Shown here piece by piece: positions 26,730 to 36,826 of a stretch of DNA of 64,000 bases (position 1 is its first letter; every line of letters starts with the position of its first letter). Under the pieces are notes generated by a model. The model did no database searches. It had not been told where the DNA came from and saw only the letters and a program-made list of their open reading frames with translations. The position numbers and the translations under genes were made by a program. The stretch spans positions 2,666,001 to 2,730,000 of the forward strand of contig OW818662.1 in assembly GCA_942492915.1 (NCBI GenBank), given 5' to 3'. The DNA comes from Turneriella sp942492915. GTDB lineage: Bacteria > Spirochaetota > Leptospiria > Turneriellales > Turneriellaceae.

Positions 26730-27317
26730 TCATGTGGCGTACCTGGTCCAATAAAGTATTTCAAGAGGGCTTAGACCTTTCTTGGCTATGATGACTGCTT
26801 TTTGAATGTATTTTAGGACTCCAGATTTGTTTTTGATGGTCTCGCATTGGTAGTTAATAAATGCCACGCCGAGCTGCCCGGACCGGGCGAGCGAGCGCCT
26901 TCTCCAATAGTCGGTATTTCGGCCTGACCGGTCGCTTCCTGGTTTGGCATTCCTTAGCAATGACTCAAGCAAGCGGGGCAAGTAAAACTTGATTGCAAAA
27001 TCTACCATGCGGGACACAGATTCCCCCGAATGGATCGCACGGTGCCAAAGCAGCGAATACAGCACCCGATCAACATACCAAGGCCTGACGCAATACGTGC
27101 CTTTCCCGATGTTGTAGCGCCTGGCAGTGGCGGATTTAATACCGAAACCGCGCCAACGCCTCAAATACTCTTTTGCCAGCATCGCCAGCAGAACCGACTC
27201 AGAAAGTTCAAGGCCGTTTCTGCGCACCACTAGAAGAGCAGCGCGTACACGGCGGCTGTGACAGTTTTGCAATGAGACTGAGGTGTGATGGTATTCAAGC
27301 GCATTAATTTTTTGCAT
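26730..27317 (-). CDS. DUF1564-like protein
   Basis: The 195-residue basic protein is rich in Arg and Lys and of lower GC than its neighbours. Its layout is an N-terminal RRVRAALLVVRRNGL segment, then YNIGKGTYCVRPWYVDRVLYSLLWHRAIHSGESVSRMVDFAIKF. This resembles from memory DUF1564, a family of unknown function with many copies in Leptospira, usually near mobile regions. The match is tentative. ATG 27317 is used; TTG 27338 would add seven residues. It sits alone between hppA and the divergent DUF445 gene. Confidence 0.5.
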   Translation of the reverse strand: MQKINALEYHHTSVSLQNCHSRRVRAALLVVRRNGLELSESVLLAMLAKEYLRRWRGFGIKSATARRYNIGKGTYCVRPWYVDRVLYSLLWHRAIHSGESVSRMVDFAIKFYLPRLLESLLRNAKPGSDRSGRNTDYWRRRSLARSGQLGVAFINYQCETIKNKSGVLKYIQKAVIIAKKGLSPLEILYWTRYAT

Positions 27318-27427
27318 CCTACTTATTAAATACCACAAAACGACGAATATTTCTCACCGGAATGACTAAGAATATTTTGTGAACAAAGATTCACTTTTCG
27401 CAGTATCTGCGGTTGCCATTTGCATCC

Positions 27428-28651
27428 ATGGAATGGCTTGGAAAGAATGCGGAGTTATTGGGAATTCTGTTTATGCCCGTAACTTACGGATTTATCGGTT
27501 GGCTTACAAACGTTGTGGCTCTAAAAATGATGTTCTATCCTTTGACCTTCAAGGGCATCATGCCTCCTTATCTGGGTTGGCAGGGTATCGTACCGCGCAA
27601 GTCGACAGGCCTGGCCCTTAAGGTAGTAAATATTCTCAGCGAAAAATTGATTAAGATAGATGACTTCTTCGCCAAAATTCCAACAGACAAACTCGCGGAT
27701 TCTTACAAACCCTTGCTCAAAGCAAACATACCGAATATGATGCACCGTGTTCTGGAAGCGGTACCAGTTGAACTGAAATCAAAAGTTGCGGCGAATGAGC
27801 TAAAGATCATCGCGAAAGCGCTTGCAGAATCGGAGCAGCGCCTCGATCAGATTACCGGTCATTTGCGTGAAGATGTCAGCAAAGTATTCAGCTTCAAGAA
27901 TATGGTACTGCGCAACCTTACCGGGGAAAACACCCACCTGCTTGTAGACCTTTTCCAGGAAATCGGTAAGAAAGAGTTCAAATTTATAGGCGCTTCGGGA
28001 TGGTACTTTGGAACTCTGTTTGGGCTCGCGCAAATGGTGATTTGGTGGCTTTACCCAGGTGCGTGGACACTCCCCGTGCAGGGCATTATTGTGGGTTACG
28101 TCACGAACTGGCTTGCGCTGATAATGATTTTCCGGCCGATGGTTGAAAAGCGGTATTTGTTTTTTAAATACCAGGGACTCTTTCACCGTCGGCAGCTTGA
28201 AGTCTCAGACAAATTCTCTACCATGTTTGCTGATCACGTGTTGAACGGAAAAAATATTCTCGACGAGGTACTTTACCGCCGTATTAGCCGCACCGTCGTT
28301 GAAACAATGAACGAAGACATCGTGCAAGAGCTGAAGGCCGATGGAGCAGACGCAGGTGCGATTGAAGCTTTCGAAAAGGCCAGCGACGAGAGCCGCAAAC
28401 AAGTGGCCGCCGAATTGGCAGACAGCCTTTCGCAGGCGTCGGAAACGATGGAAAAGTTGATCAATCGCTCAATGAATGTGAAACAGACTATTTTTAACCG
28501 CATGAAAGATCTGCCAGGCGAAGATTTTGAATCGCTTCTTCGGTCAGCTTTTCAGGAAGACGAATGGATTCTCATCATTTTGGGGGCAGTTTTGGGCGCC
28601 GCGGTGGGTCTCGGACAAATGTTCTACATGCTGGCATTTGCCACTGCTTAA
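27428..28651 (+). CDS. DUF445-family membrane protein
   Basis: The protein of about 407 residues has the DUF445 signatures. An N-terminal helix GFIGWLTNVVALKMMFYP is followed by the GIMPPYLGWQGIVPRK loop. A second similar half has VGYVTNWLALIMIFRPM and the FHRRQLEVSDKF loop, giving an internal pseudo-duplication. There are further spans near 190-215 and at the C-terminus. The biochemical function of the family is unknown. ATG 27428 is preferred over TTG 27413. Confidence 0.8.
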   Translation: MEWLGKNAELLGILFMPVTYGFIGWLTNVVALKMMFYPLTFKGIMPPYLGWQGIVPRKSTGLALKVVNILSEKLIKIDDFFAKIPTDKLADSYKPLLKANIPNMMHRVLEAVPVELKSKVAANELKIIAKALAESEQRLDQITGHLREDVSKVFSFKNMVLRNLTGENTHLLVDLFQEIGKKEFKFIGASGWYFGTLFGLAQMVIWWLYPGAWTLPVQGIIVGYVTNWLALIMIFRPMVEKRYLFFKYQGLFHRRQLEVSDKFSTMFADHVLNGKNILDEVLYRRISRTVVETMNEDIVQELKADGADAGAIEAFEKASDESRKQVAAELADSLSQASETMEKLINRSMNVKQTIFNRMKDLPGEDFESLLRSAFQEDEWILIILGAVLGAAVGLGQMFYMLAFATA

Positions 28652-28728
28652 AGCCAGGTCTAAGCCAGTCTTTACGCAGGCATATGGAAAAAACCTTGCA
28701 TCTTTGACTCCCCCCGGCCTGCTGGGCC

Positions 28729-31700
28729 GTGCTGCGCCTGCGCGTCATTCTTATTGTCTCTTTATTGGGTGCTCTTGGCGCTTGCCGCTCGAACCCGTTT
28801 GGTGATACCGACAAGACGATTGAGGAGTTTCAGCTCTACACAACAGATTTCGCTGCGCAGAACGATGGCGGAATGAAATCTGCGCTGCTCGAGGTAATTG
28901 AAGGCTCAAAGGTTACGCTCAATTGCGCGTTTTCAGCGCTGACACTCAGCGACGTGACAAATTCGCTCATCAACCGCGCACGGGCCGGTGTACAAGTGAA
29001 GATCGCCTTTGACGGCGACGTGCGCACCAACGACCCCGGTTCGCTGTCACTGCAGGCGAGCGGCGCGTTCACAATCGTCACTGTTCCACTTGATGGTAAC
29101 CAGAGCCAACTGCTCTACGGCAACACTGGTGCCGGTGTCATGCGCCACAACTATTGCCTCGCTGATGAGCGTTATATCTACCTATCCACAGCGCCGCCCG
29201 ACGCGACACAGATGACCACCACGCCCAATGTCGCCATCAAAGTCGGCACACCACAATTCGGGCTAGCGCGCGATTTCTTGCGTGAGTCGAACATGTTTTC
29301 GCAGCTGCTATTCGGCAACGGCAAAGCAAAGACCGACTTCACGACAAAGTTCACCGCGCGTGACCAGGTCATTGGCGCGTTTTGGGGCCCGCAAGAAAGT
29401 CCGCTGAATGTTCTGGCCGTCGAACTTTCTGAAGCCACGAGTCGTGTGGATTTCTACTCAACTGCGTTCTTGACCACAAATTCGAGTAATGCCAACCTTG
29501 ACGTTCCGCAGACGCTCGATCGGCTCGAAGAGGCGAAGGGCCTACCACTCCGAAAATACTTCTCGAGCCAGGCGCTTTTCGACTCGGCGTCAAAAGCATA
29601 TACGCTGAACAATCCGGCGCAATACGTTAACAGCAATGTGCGCGTCGGCGCCAACATATTCGTCGTCGATAGAGGATTAACCTCTGCCAAAGCCTTCATT
29701 TACACTGGCTCGCTACGCTCGCAAGCCAACTCGTCTGACGACAGCGTACTCATCGAACTGCGCGGCAGAAACGTGGCAGACATGGTGGCCGCATACCTCG
29801 ATCGCATTGGCGCAGTCTCGGTGGTCGCGAACAATACTGGCGATACCTCTGTGGCAGGCGCTGTTGTCATCAACGAGATCAATTGGGCAGGCAGCTACAC
29901 CAACAGCCAGACAACTGATACCGGCGATGAGTTTCTGGAACTCTATAACACGACAGCGAGCGCTATCAATATCAGCGGTTGGAAGTTTGCCTGCACGACC
30001 GACGGAGGCGCAACAGTCAGCTCGTACCTGCAATTGCCGGCTGGCGCAGTGATTCCCCCGGGAGGGTTTTTCACTCTGGCAGCAAGCTCTGCGGGCGCAT
30101 TTCCCAATGCCACGTTCTTCACGAGCCAGCTGAATGTGACAAACAGTTCACGGGAATGTAAACTGACAAACGGTAAAGCAGCGGCGAGCACATATGCTGG
30201 TCAGGCAGGCTTCACAGGAGACATCATTGATACGGCCGGCGATAATGCGACCCCCTTTGATATCTCAGGAAACATATTGGGTACCAACGACAGCACGGGA
30301 AAAATCCGCCGCAGTATGGAGCGCAAGTTTCCGATCGCGGCTGGCAATGTGCTTACCAGTTGGCAATCCAACTTCAACGCGACCGCCCAGAACACGCAAA
30401 TAGACTCGCAGTTCAACCAACGAACCTTCGGCACCCCCGGGGCAGCGACGTCGGTACCTGTGCCATCGGTTACGCTGAACCGTTCACTCTTTTTTACCAA
30501 TTCTGCGACGCACCCGAACGGTGTCGCGAAAATCACGGCAGTTAATACCGCAGCCAACACCAACATCGCCACTCTGCAGGATATAACCGTCAACGCCAGT
30601 TCCACGAGCGACGCCACAGGTATCACGCTCACACTCAGAGAAACGGGAACGAATACGGGCATATTCAGCTCAAACACCTTTGGCACGAACCTCAACTTCA
30701 CCGCCGGCGCGAGCGCAGGCAACCAGCTGCAGGTAGCGTCGGGCGACACCGTCACGATTACGCTGACGCAATCGGGCAGCACCTACACGGCAACGGCCCG
30801 GTGGTACGCACAGAATCTGATGATCAATGAAATCGGGTCAAACTGCGGCGGCGTGACGGCGAATGACTACGTCGAAGTATTGAACCCGAACGCGCAGGCG
30901 GTCAGCCTCGACGGCATGACGCTCTACCGAGATTCCGGTTCTTCGGGAACTGCCTGCACCGTCGCCAACCCCGGTGATTATACAACGAGCATAGCGCTTT
31001 CGGGCAGTCTGGCGCCAAACAGCTATGCACTCGCAGGTGGCAGCACCTATGCGGCCAGTGGGGCATGCCCGGCGCTCGATTTTATCGCGACGAGTGCGGT
31101 CACGATCGATGCCTCCGATTGTGTGGCGCTCGCTGTCAGCGGAGCCGGTCCGGCGACAGCAACGAGCGACGAGGTGATCGACTTTGTCGGTTACGGCAAC
31201 GCAACGAATCCTCATGAAGGTGCGGCCGTTGCACCCGACAACTCGGGTGGCAGCAACGAATGTATTTCCCGTAACCCCAACGCAACGGACACGAATGTCA
31301 ACAGCGCCGACTTTGCCGCGCAGGCAACGCTACCCTGCTCTCCGCGCGGCGCGAACGGCAGCCTGAATGTCGTGAGCGCAGCGACAGGTAGCGGAAGCGC
31401 GCTTGAAGTCTCATTTAACGGCGCACCCAATACGGTTCAGGCGCAGACCATCGGAAACTATTGCGTGGCGCTAGCAGGCAGCGGCAGCTGTGCGTCGTCT
31501 CTTCTGACCATCAGCGCGGCTGTTTTGACCGGCAGCACCGTCAGGCTGACAACGAGTGCGCAGACAGTTTCGACAGCATACACGATTTATGTTACCGGTG
31601 TGACGCTTGCCGCGACCGGCGGTGGATTGCTCACAAACACGGCTAATTTTTCCGGAGCGGCGGCTTTACCCAACCTGAAAATAAACGAGATCGGCGTGTC

Positions 31701-33366
31701 GTCGGCGAGCAACGACTTCGTCGAACTCTTCAACCCGACCGGCTCGGCGATCAGCCTTACCGGCATATACCTGCAGCGCGATTCTGGCTGCACACTTTCG
31801 AATGGTATCACTGAAGTGATAGCGCTCACGGGCAGTGTTCCCGCTGGCGGTTATTACGTACTGGCGAACTCGGGGCACTCTCTCGCGAACGTCAATTCGG
31901 CAACGCTGGGTAATATTGCCTCGGGCTATTGTATTGCACTTACGACAAATGCCACCGAAGTCGCGTCGGCCTCGGCAACGAACGTGATCGACTGGGTCAC
32001 TATCGCGGGTAGCGGCGACACCGAAGGTGGCGTGCGCGCGCCCGACACCACAGCAAACGGAGCGATTTCGCGCATGCCGAACGGAACCGACACCAACTCA
32101 AATTCGGCGGACTTCGCCCTGCGTACATCCACGCCAGGTGTCTTGAATGGCTCACCGGGCCTGACTTCCAACCCCGCAAATGGCGCCACTGGCGTTGCGA
32201 TCAGCCAGAATCTTGTGTTGACCTTCACTGAGTCGATGAACACCGGTACGGGAACGGTCTCAGTTTCGGGTTCGGTCTCGGGCGCTCAGAATAGTCTGGC
32301 ATGCGCCTGGTCGACCACAACTTTTGCCAATGACACCTGTACCATAAACCCGCCATCTGATTTCTCGAACGCCGGCGAGACCGTTACCGTCGCTTTGTCT
32401 TCGTTCTCGTCGTTGGCTCTTTCGCTTGCGCCCGCGGTAACGAACTATAGCTTCACCACCGTCAATACAGCGCTACAGCCTACGGTGACTAATGTGGTTG
32501 TCGCAAGCACCAACCCAAATAACGGCACGACGGCGTACAATACAGGCACGTCGACCCTTACGATCACCGGAACAAATTTCACCGGCGCAACTGCCGTGAA
32601 CCTCGACGACCTCAACGGTGCGGCGACGGCCGTGAATACGGCACTGACTTCTGTCACTGTCGATTCTGCCACACAGATCACAGCGACCGTACCTGCCGGC
32701 GTGCGTACGAACGGCTCAACCGGCTGGAACGTGCGGGTGACGACTTCAAACGGAACCAACACCACGAGTAGCGTTCGTTTTGTACCACGCGCGGGCATAC
32801 TCGTGAGCGAAGTCGTGCAAAATGGCGCTACGGGGGCAACGAGCGAATTCGTAGAACTCTACAATGCGACGAACTTACCCATAGATATCGGCGGTACCGG
32901 TATCAATCTTCGCCTGCACATGCGGTCGAGCGCGGGGGGTAACACACATAAGACGATGACTGTCATTGATGGCGCCACCCGAGGTGACGGTGGCTGCGCG
33001 ACCAATGACACGACCATACCCTCGCATGGATTCTATTTTGTGGCAAGCACGGGGGCGAGCGGCGAAACCTGGTGGAACAAGAGAAACGCCACCGTCACGA
33101 GTGGAATTACCGGCATCGGCGGAGTCTACATTAGTCTCAGTACAACAACAGACTTGCTGGTAATCGACAAAGTTGGCTGGTCAACCGTGCCTGCGGGTAG
33201 TTACGAAGGCACTGCAGCGGGCACGCTCGCAGGCTCGAACAGCATTGAGCGCAAACCCGCTAGCGGAATGGGTCATGCAACAGACACCGATGACAATAGT
33301 AGCGATTTTAATCTGCAAACAACGTCGCTGACACCGCGCTACTGTCTTGATGCGGCACAGCCCTAG
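28729..33366 (+). CDS. Giant lipoprotein: pseudo-phospholipase D plus four lamin-tail domains
   Basis: The 1545-residue product has a lipobox (LLGALGAC, Cys19), so it is a lipoprotein, probably surface-exposed. Residues about 30-365 follow a two-lobed phospholipase D fold, but both HxK...D motifs are degraded: MRHNYCLAD keeps His and Asp but not Lys, and VGANIFVVD keeps only Asp. Four lamin-tail domains begin near residues 378 (VVINEINWAG), 696 (LMINEIGSN), 982 (LKINEIGVS) and 1356 (ILVSEVVQN). A bacterial Ig-like domain lies near 1144 (NPANGATGVAIS) and an IPT/TIG-like domain near 1250-1350. Composition is Ala/Thr/Ser/Asn-rich, as in secreted adhesins. It starts at GTG 28729. A binding rather than catalytic role is likely. 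Confidence 0.85.
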   Translation: MLRLRVILIVSLLGALGACRSNPFGDTDKTIEEFQLYTTDFAAQNDGGMKSALLEVIEGSKVTLNCAFSALTLSDVTNSLINRARAGVQVKIAFDGDVRTNDPGSLSLQASGAFTIVTVPLDGNQSQLLYGNTGAGVMRHNYCLADERYIYLSTAPPDATQMTTTPNVAIKVGTPQFGLARDFLRESNMFSQLLFGNGKAKTDFTTKFTARDQVIGAFWGPQESPLNVLAVELSEATSRVDFYSTAFLTTNSSNANLDVPQTLDRLEEAKGLPLRKYFSSQALFDSASKAYTLNNPAQYVNSNVRVGANIFVVDRGLTSAKAFIYTGSLRSQANSSDDSVLIELRGRNVADMVAAYLDRIGAVSVVANNTGDTSVAGAVVINEINWAGSYTNSQTTDTGDEFLELYNTTASAINISGWKFACTTDGGATVSSYLQLPAGAVIPPGGFFTLAASSAGAFPNATFFTSQLNVTNSSRECKLTNGKAAASTYAGQAGFTGDIIDTAGDNATPFDISGNILGTNDSTGKIRRSMERKFPIAAGNVLTSWQSNFNATAQNTQIDSQFNQRTFGTPGAATSVPVPSVTLNRSLFFTNSATHPNGVAKITAVNTAANTNIATLQDITVNASSTSDATGITLTLRETGTNTGIFSSNTFGTNLNFTAGASAGNQLQVASGDTVTITLTQSGSTYTATARWYAQNLMINEIGSNCGGVTANDYVEVLNPNAQAVSLDGMTLYRDSGSSGTACTVANPGDYTTSIALSGSLAPNSYALAGGSTYAASGACPALDFIATSAVTIDASDCVALAVSGAGPATATSDEVIDFVGYGNATNPHEGAAVAPDNSGGSNECISRNPNATDTNVNSADFAAQATLPCSPRGANGSLNVVSAATGSGSALEVSFNGAPNTVQAQTIGNYCVALAGSGSCASSLLTISAAVLTGSTVRLTTSAQTVSTAYTIYVTGVTLAATGGGLLTNTANFSGAAALPNLKINEIGVSSASNDFVELFNPTGSAISLTGIYLQRDSGCTLSNGITEVIALTGSVPAGGYYVLANSGHSLANVNSATLGNIASGYCIALTTNATEVASASATNVIDWVTIAGSGDTEGGVRAPDTTANGAISRMPNGTDTNSNSADFALRTSTPGVLNGSPGLTSNPANGATGVAISQNLVLTFTESMNTGTGTVSVSGSVSGAQNSLACAWSTTTFANDTCTINPPSDFSNAGETVTVALSSFSSLALSLAPAVTNYSFTTVNTALQPTVTNVVVASTNPNNGTTAYNTGTSTLTITGTNFTGATAVNLDDLNGAATAVNTALTSVTVDSATQITATVPAGVRTNGSTGWNVRVTTSNGTNTTSSVRFVPRAGILVSEVVQNGATGATSEFVELYNATNLPIDIGGTGINLRLHMRSSAGGNTHKTMTVIDGATRGDGGCATNDTTIPSHGFYFVASTGASGETWWNKRNATVTSGITGIGGVYISLSTTTDLLVIDKVGWSTVPAGSYEGTAAGTLAGSNSIERKPASGMGHATDTDDNSSDFNLQTTSLTPRYCLDAAQP

Positions 33367-33464
33367 ACCATCCAGTAGTCTGCGGCAAAGCTCCCGGAAA
33401 AGCGAAAAGCCTCCGAAGCGGAGACCCGAAGAAGGGTCGCGTCGTTTGCAAAGCCAAACGACTG

Positions 33465-33494
33465 CTAGCGGTTTCCCATTCGGGAAACCGCTAG
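33465..33494. terminator. Bidirectional hairpin overlapping the uppP stop
   Basis: 13-base perfect arms (33465-33477 and 33482-33494) with an ATTC loop. The right arm contains the uppP stop codon. It serves the convergent giant lipoprotein gene (stop 33366) and uppP. No T tract is present. Confidence 0.7.
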
Positions 33495-34327
33495 AAACTC
33501 CGCCCCCAAAAATACGTCAGAAAGATAGCTCCCGCGATAATGCGATAAATCCCGAACACGAAAAAGCCCCGTTTCGATATAAATCCTACAAAAACTCGTA
33601 CTGCCAACAGCGCGAAGGCAAAAGCCACGACGCTGCCGATTGCGAGCAAGTCGACATGCGCGGCGTTCAGTGCTGCGCGGTTCTTGTAGAGGTCATACCC
33701 CGTTGCAACAACCATAGTCGGCACCGCGAGCAGAAACGAAAACTCGACGGCGCGCACGCGGCTTAAGCCCATCACGAGTCCCCCACCGATTGTGGCGGCG
33801 GCCCGGGACACCCCTGGCACCAGAGAGAGGGTCTGAAAAACACCAATCATGAACGCGATTTTTGGGGTAATCTGAATCTCATGCTCATGCGCAGCTGAGT
33901 GATCGGGGGTCGAACCCTGCTGGTGTTTGACCTGATGCGCGTCAAGGTAGTGTCTGTGACGGTTAGCGATGAGTTTGTCAAAGAAGAGCAGCACGATTCC
34001 GCCAACGATCAGCGCGATCGATACCGAAACAGGATTAAAAAGCAGCGCCTTGATGTGTTTATAGACGAGCAGACCGGCGACACCTGTCGGAAAAAAAGCC
34101 ATTGAGAGTATCAGGTAGAGGCGCGGTTCTTTGAGAAAGCGCCGTACGTATAGAGCAAACACGGCGGCGATAGCGCCTAACTGAATGGCAATCTCAAACG
34201 TCTTAACGAAATCGCCCTGAATGCCCATGAGAGAGCTCGCCAGAATCATATGACCCGTCGAAGACACGGGAAGAAATTCGGTTAAACCTTCAATGATGCC
34301 GAGTATTGCGGCCTGCCAGGTAGTCAT
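33491..34327 (-). CDS. uppP: Undecaprenyl-diphosphate phosphatase (BacA family)
   Basis: UppP recycles undecaprenyl pyrophosphate to the monophosphate carrier used for peptidoglycan and O-antigen synthesis. The 278-residue membrane protein has the catalytic motifs EGLTEFLPVSSTGH (residues 13-26) and PGVSRAAATIGGG. A His-rich cytoplasmic loop (about 122-152) is longer than usual. It is the last gene of the long minus-strand run, 51 bases after lon. Confidence 0.95.
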   Translation of the reverse strand: MTTWQAAILGIIEGLTEFLPVSSTGHMILASSLMGIQGDFVKTFEIAIQLGAIAAVFALYVRRFLKEPRLYLILSMAFFPTGVAGLLVYKHIKALLFNPVSVSIALIVGGIVLLFFDKLIANRHRHYLDAHQVKHQQGSTPDHSAAHEHEIQITPKIAFMIGVFQTLSLVPGVSRAAATIGGGLVMGLSRVRAVEFSFLLAVPTMVVATGYDLYKNRAALNAAHVDLLAIGSVVAFAFALLAVRVFVGFISKRGFFVFGIYRIIAGAIFLTYFWGRSF

Positions 34328-34378
34328 CGGGGTGTCTTCGGTCGCCGTTTCAGCGGGTCAAGACGTTCAGCCGAAGAC

Positions 34379-36826
34379 TTACATTGGCTGTGTAGTTGTA
34401 GGCAATGGCGTCGCGGCCGTACCTGTCAGGTGCGTCGCGTAGAAAGCGAGACCGGCTTTGTCTTGAAATACGGTGCTACCCTGAACCAGAGCAAGCGCAA
34501 TTACTTCACGCACGTGCGAAACAAAGTGAAACTCCATCTGCTGCCTGATGCCCGCGGGAATCTCTTCAAAGTCTTTCTGGTTGTCTTTTGGGCAAATCAC
34601 GTGGGTTATACCACCGCGAAACGCAGCGAGCACTTTTTCTTTGAGTCCGCCGATCGGTAGCACGTTACCGCGCAGTGTCACCTCACCGGTCATTGCGATG
34701 TGGCTCAGAACTCCCCGTTGCGTCAGCGCTGAAACAATTGCCGTGACGAGCGTGATGCCTGCAGACGGGCCGTCTTTAGGTATTGCGCCTTCGGGCACAT
34801 GAATGAAGATGTCATTTTTTTCAAAGAAATCCGCGCTGAGGCCGAGAAAATGGGCTTGCGAGCGGATAAAACCTAAAGCAGTGCTCGCCGATTCTTTCAT
34901 CACATCGCCCAGGTTTCCCGTGAGGCTCAGATTGCCTTTGCCATGCGCAAAAGCAACTTCGATGTTCAGAATGTCGCCGCCCGCCGAAGTCCACGCGAGG
35001 CCGCTGACTTTACCAACCGGGTTCTCTGCCTCTTTACGCGTGTAGAGGTATTTTGCGGGACCAAGATATTGAATGATTTTTTGTTTGTCGAGTGCGAACG
35101 AACTCGAATCCGTTTTTTTCTCCACAACTTCGCGCGCGATCTTGCGGCCGATCTGCGCCAGCTCGCGCTCGAACTGCCTTACTCCCGCTTCTTTTGTGTA
35201 GTGCCGAATAATATAGGCCAGAGATTTATTCGTGTATTCGAGCTCAACGCCCTTGATGCCGTTCTCTTCGATCTGGCGGGGAACAAGATACTTGTTCGCG
35301 ATCTGTATTTTTTCCATCTCGGTATAGCCAGAAAGTTGAATAATTTCGAGTCGATCGAGCAGCGGCTCGGGTATTGAATGCGTGACGTTCGCGGTCGCAA
35401 CGAACAGCGCCTTCGAAAGATCGAAAGGTATGTCGAGATAATGATCGGTAAATTCTTTGTTCTGTTCGGGGTCGAGCACCTCAAGCAAAGCCGCTGCCGG
35501 GTTTCCGCGAAAGTCCGATGAAATTTTGTCGATCTCATCGAGCAAAATCACCGGATTGTTAACCTTCGCCTTTTTTAATGCCGCGATGATGCGACCTGGC
35601 ATTGACCCGATATACGTTCGGCGATGACCGCGTATCTCGGCCTCGTCACGCACTCCGCCCAGCGCAATGCGCACAAATTTGCGGCCCAGACTGTCGGCGA
35701 GAGAACGTGCAAGACTGGTTTTACCTACCCCTGGTGGGCCAGAAAGACAAAGTATCGGGCCACGTGGCTCAGGCGACAGTTGCCGTACGGCAATAAATTC
35801 AAGTATGCGGTCTTTGATTTTTTCGAGACCGTAATGGCTTTCTTCGAGAATTGCCTCTGCCTGCGCAATATCAGCATTGTCTGTCGTCGCTTCGCTGAAT
35901 GGCAGTTCGAGCAGCCAATCGAGATAGTTGCGAATCACGCCTGATTCTGCAGACATGGGTGGCATCTTTTCCAGTTTGCGGATTTCAGATTCAGCGCGCA
36001 GCCTGATGTCTTCGGGCCAGGTCTTCGCCTTTGCCCGCTTACGCAACGTCTCAAACTCGTCTGGCTCGGTTTCGCCCATTTCGTCGCGTATGGCTTTGAT
36101 CTGCTCTTGCAGATAGTACTGGCGCTGCATCTTGTCGAGCTGCGCGCGCACCTTGTCGTGAATCTGGCCTTCGAGCCGCGAAAGCTCGAGTTGATTTTCC
36201 ATCGCCGCTTTGACTTTTTCGGCGCGCTCCCAAAGGCTGTCGGTGCCGAGTACGTCTTGCTGTTCGACAAACGGTATGCGCAGGCTTTCGGCGACTGCAA
36301 AAATAAGGCGTTCAGGCTGGTTCTTGCTTCTCAGCTCACGCCATGCCTCGGCCGAAAGAAACGTCTGGTGTTCATTCAGGCGCTCAAACGCATCAATGAG
36401 TTTGACGACCGATTTATCGTAAAGGTGCTGCTCTTTTTCGCCACTCGGTTGCACCGATGCAATCGGCGTCGCGGCCGCGAACTGGCACATTTCGTCTGCA
36501 TCATCGATGTCAACTAGGCGCACACGCTCAAGCCCTTCTATGAGCACTTTATAGGTGTTGTCGGGCATCTTGAGCAGCTGCAGAATTTCACCTGAAACTG
36601 CAGTTTCGTAAAGATCGCTGAGGCCTGGAATTGTGATTTCGGCGTTGCGTTGGGTCGCAAGAATGATGCGACGGTCTGCATCCATCGCCCGGCGCGTTGC
36701 TTCCATTGACTTTTCGCGGCCGACAAAAATTGATGTGACGCTGCCGGGAAAAATAACCATATCGCGCAGCGGCAGCAGCGGATAGCGTATTGCTGCAGAG
36801 GCGATCACTACGGGCTCTTGCGCCAT
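34379..36826 (-). CDS. lon: ATP-dependent protease Lon
   Basis: Lon degrades misfolded and regulatory proteins in the cytoplasm. The 815-residue protein has the N-terminal LON substrate domain (from YPLLPLRDMVIFPG), a coiled-coil middle, the Walker A loop GPPGVGKTS and Walker B LLDEIDK. Its protease domain has the catalytic Ser in DGPSAGIT and Lys in GGLKEKV. Length is normal. Its ATG overlaps the clpX TGA by one base (TGATG). Confidence 0.97.
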   Translation of the reverse strand: MAQEPVVIASAAIRYPLLPLRDMVIFPGSVTSIFVGREKSMEATRRAMDADRRIILATQRNAEITIPGLSDLYETAVSGEILQLLKMPDNTYKVLIEGLERVRLVDIDDADEMCQFAAATPIASVQPSGEKEQHLYDKSVVKLIDAFERLNEHQTFLSAEAWRELRSKNQPERLIFAVAESLRIPFVEQQDVLGTDSLWERAEKVKAAMENQLELSRLEGQIHDKVRAQLDKMQRQYYLQEQIKAIRDEMGETEPDEFETLRKRAKAKTWPEDIRLRAESEIRKLEKMPPMSAESGVIRNYLDWLLELPFSEATTDNADIAQAEAILEESHYGLEKIKDRILEFIAVRQLSPEPRGPILCLSGPPGVGKTSLARSLADSLGRKFVRIALGGVRDEAEIRGHRRTYIGSMPGRIIAALKKAKVNNPVILLDEIDKISSDFRGNPAAALLEVLDPEQNKEFTDHYLDIPFDLSKALFVATANVTHSIPEPLLDRLEIIQLSGYTEMEKIQIANKYLVPRQIEENGIKGVELEYTNKSLAYIIRHYTKEAGVRQFERELAQIGRKIAREVVEKKTDSSSFALDKQKIIQYLGPAKYLYTRKEAENPVGKVSGLAWTSAGGDILNIEVAFAHGKGNLSLTGNLGDVMKESASTALGFIRSQAHFLGLSADFFEKNDIFIHVPEGAIPKDGPSAGITLVTAIVSALTQRGVLSHIAMTGEVTLRGNVLPIGGLKEKVLAAFRGGITHVICPKDNQKDFEEIPAGIRQQMEFHFVSHVREVIALALVQGSTVFQDKAGLAFYATHLTGTAATPLPTTTQPM

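Noticed and set aside
30201..30782. 193-codon minus-strand open frame
   Set aside because: Antisense to the lamin-tail lipoprotein; Val/Ala-rich shadow of its Thr/Asn codons.
34334..34378. Inverted repeat GTCTTCGG/CCGAAGAC between lon and uppP
   Set aside because: Only eight paired bases around a loop of about 29 bases; too weak to call a terminator.
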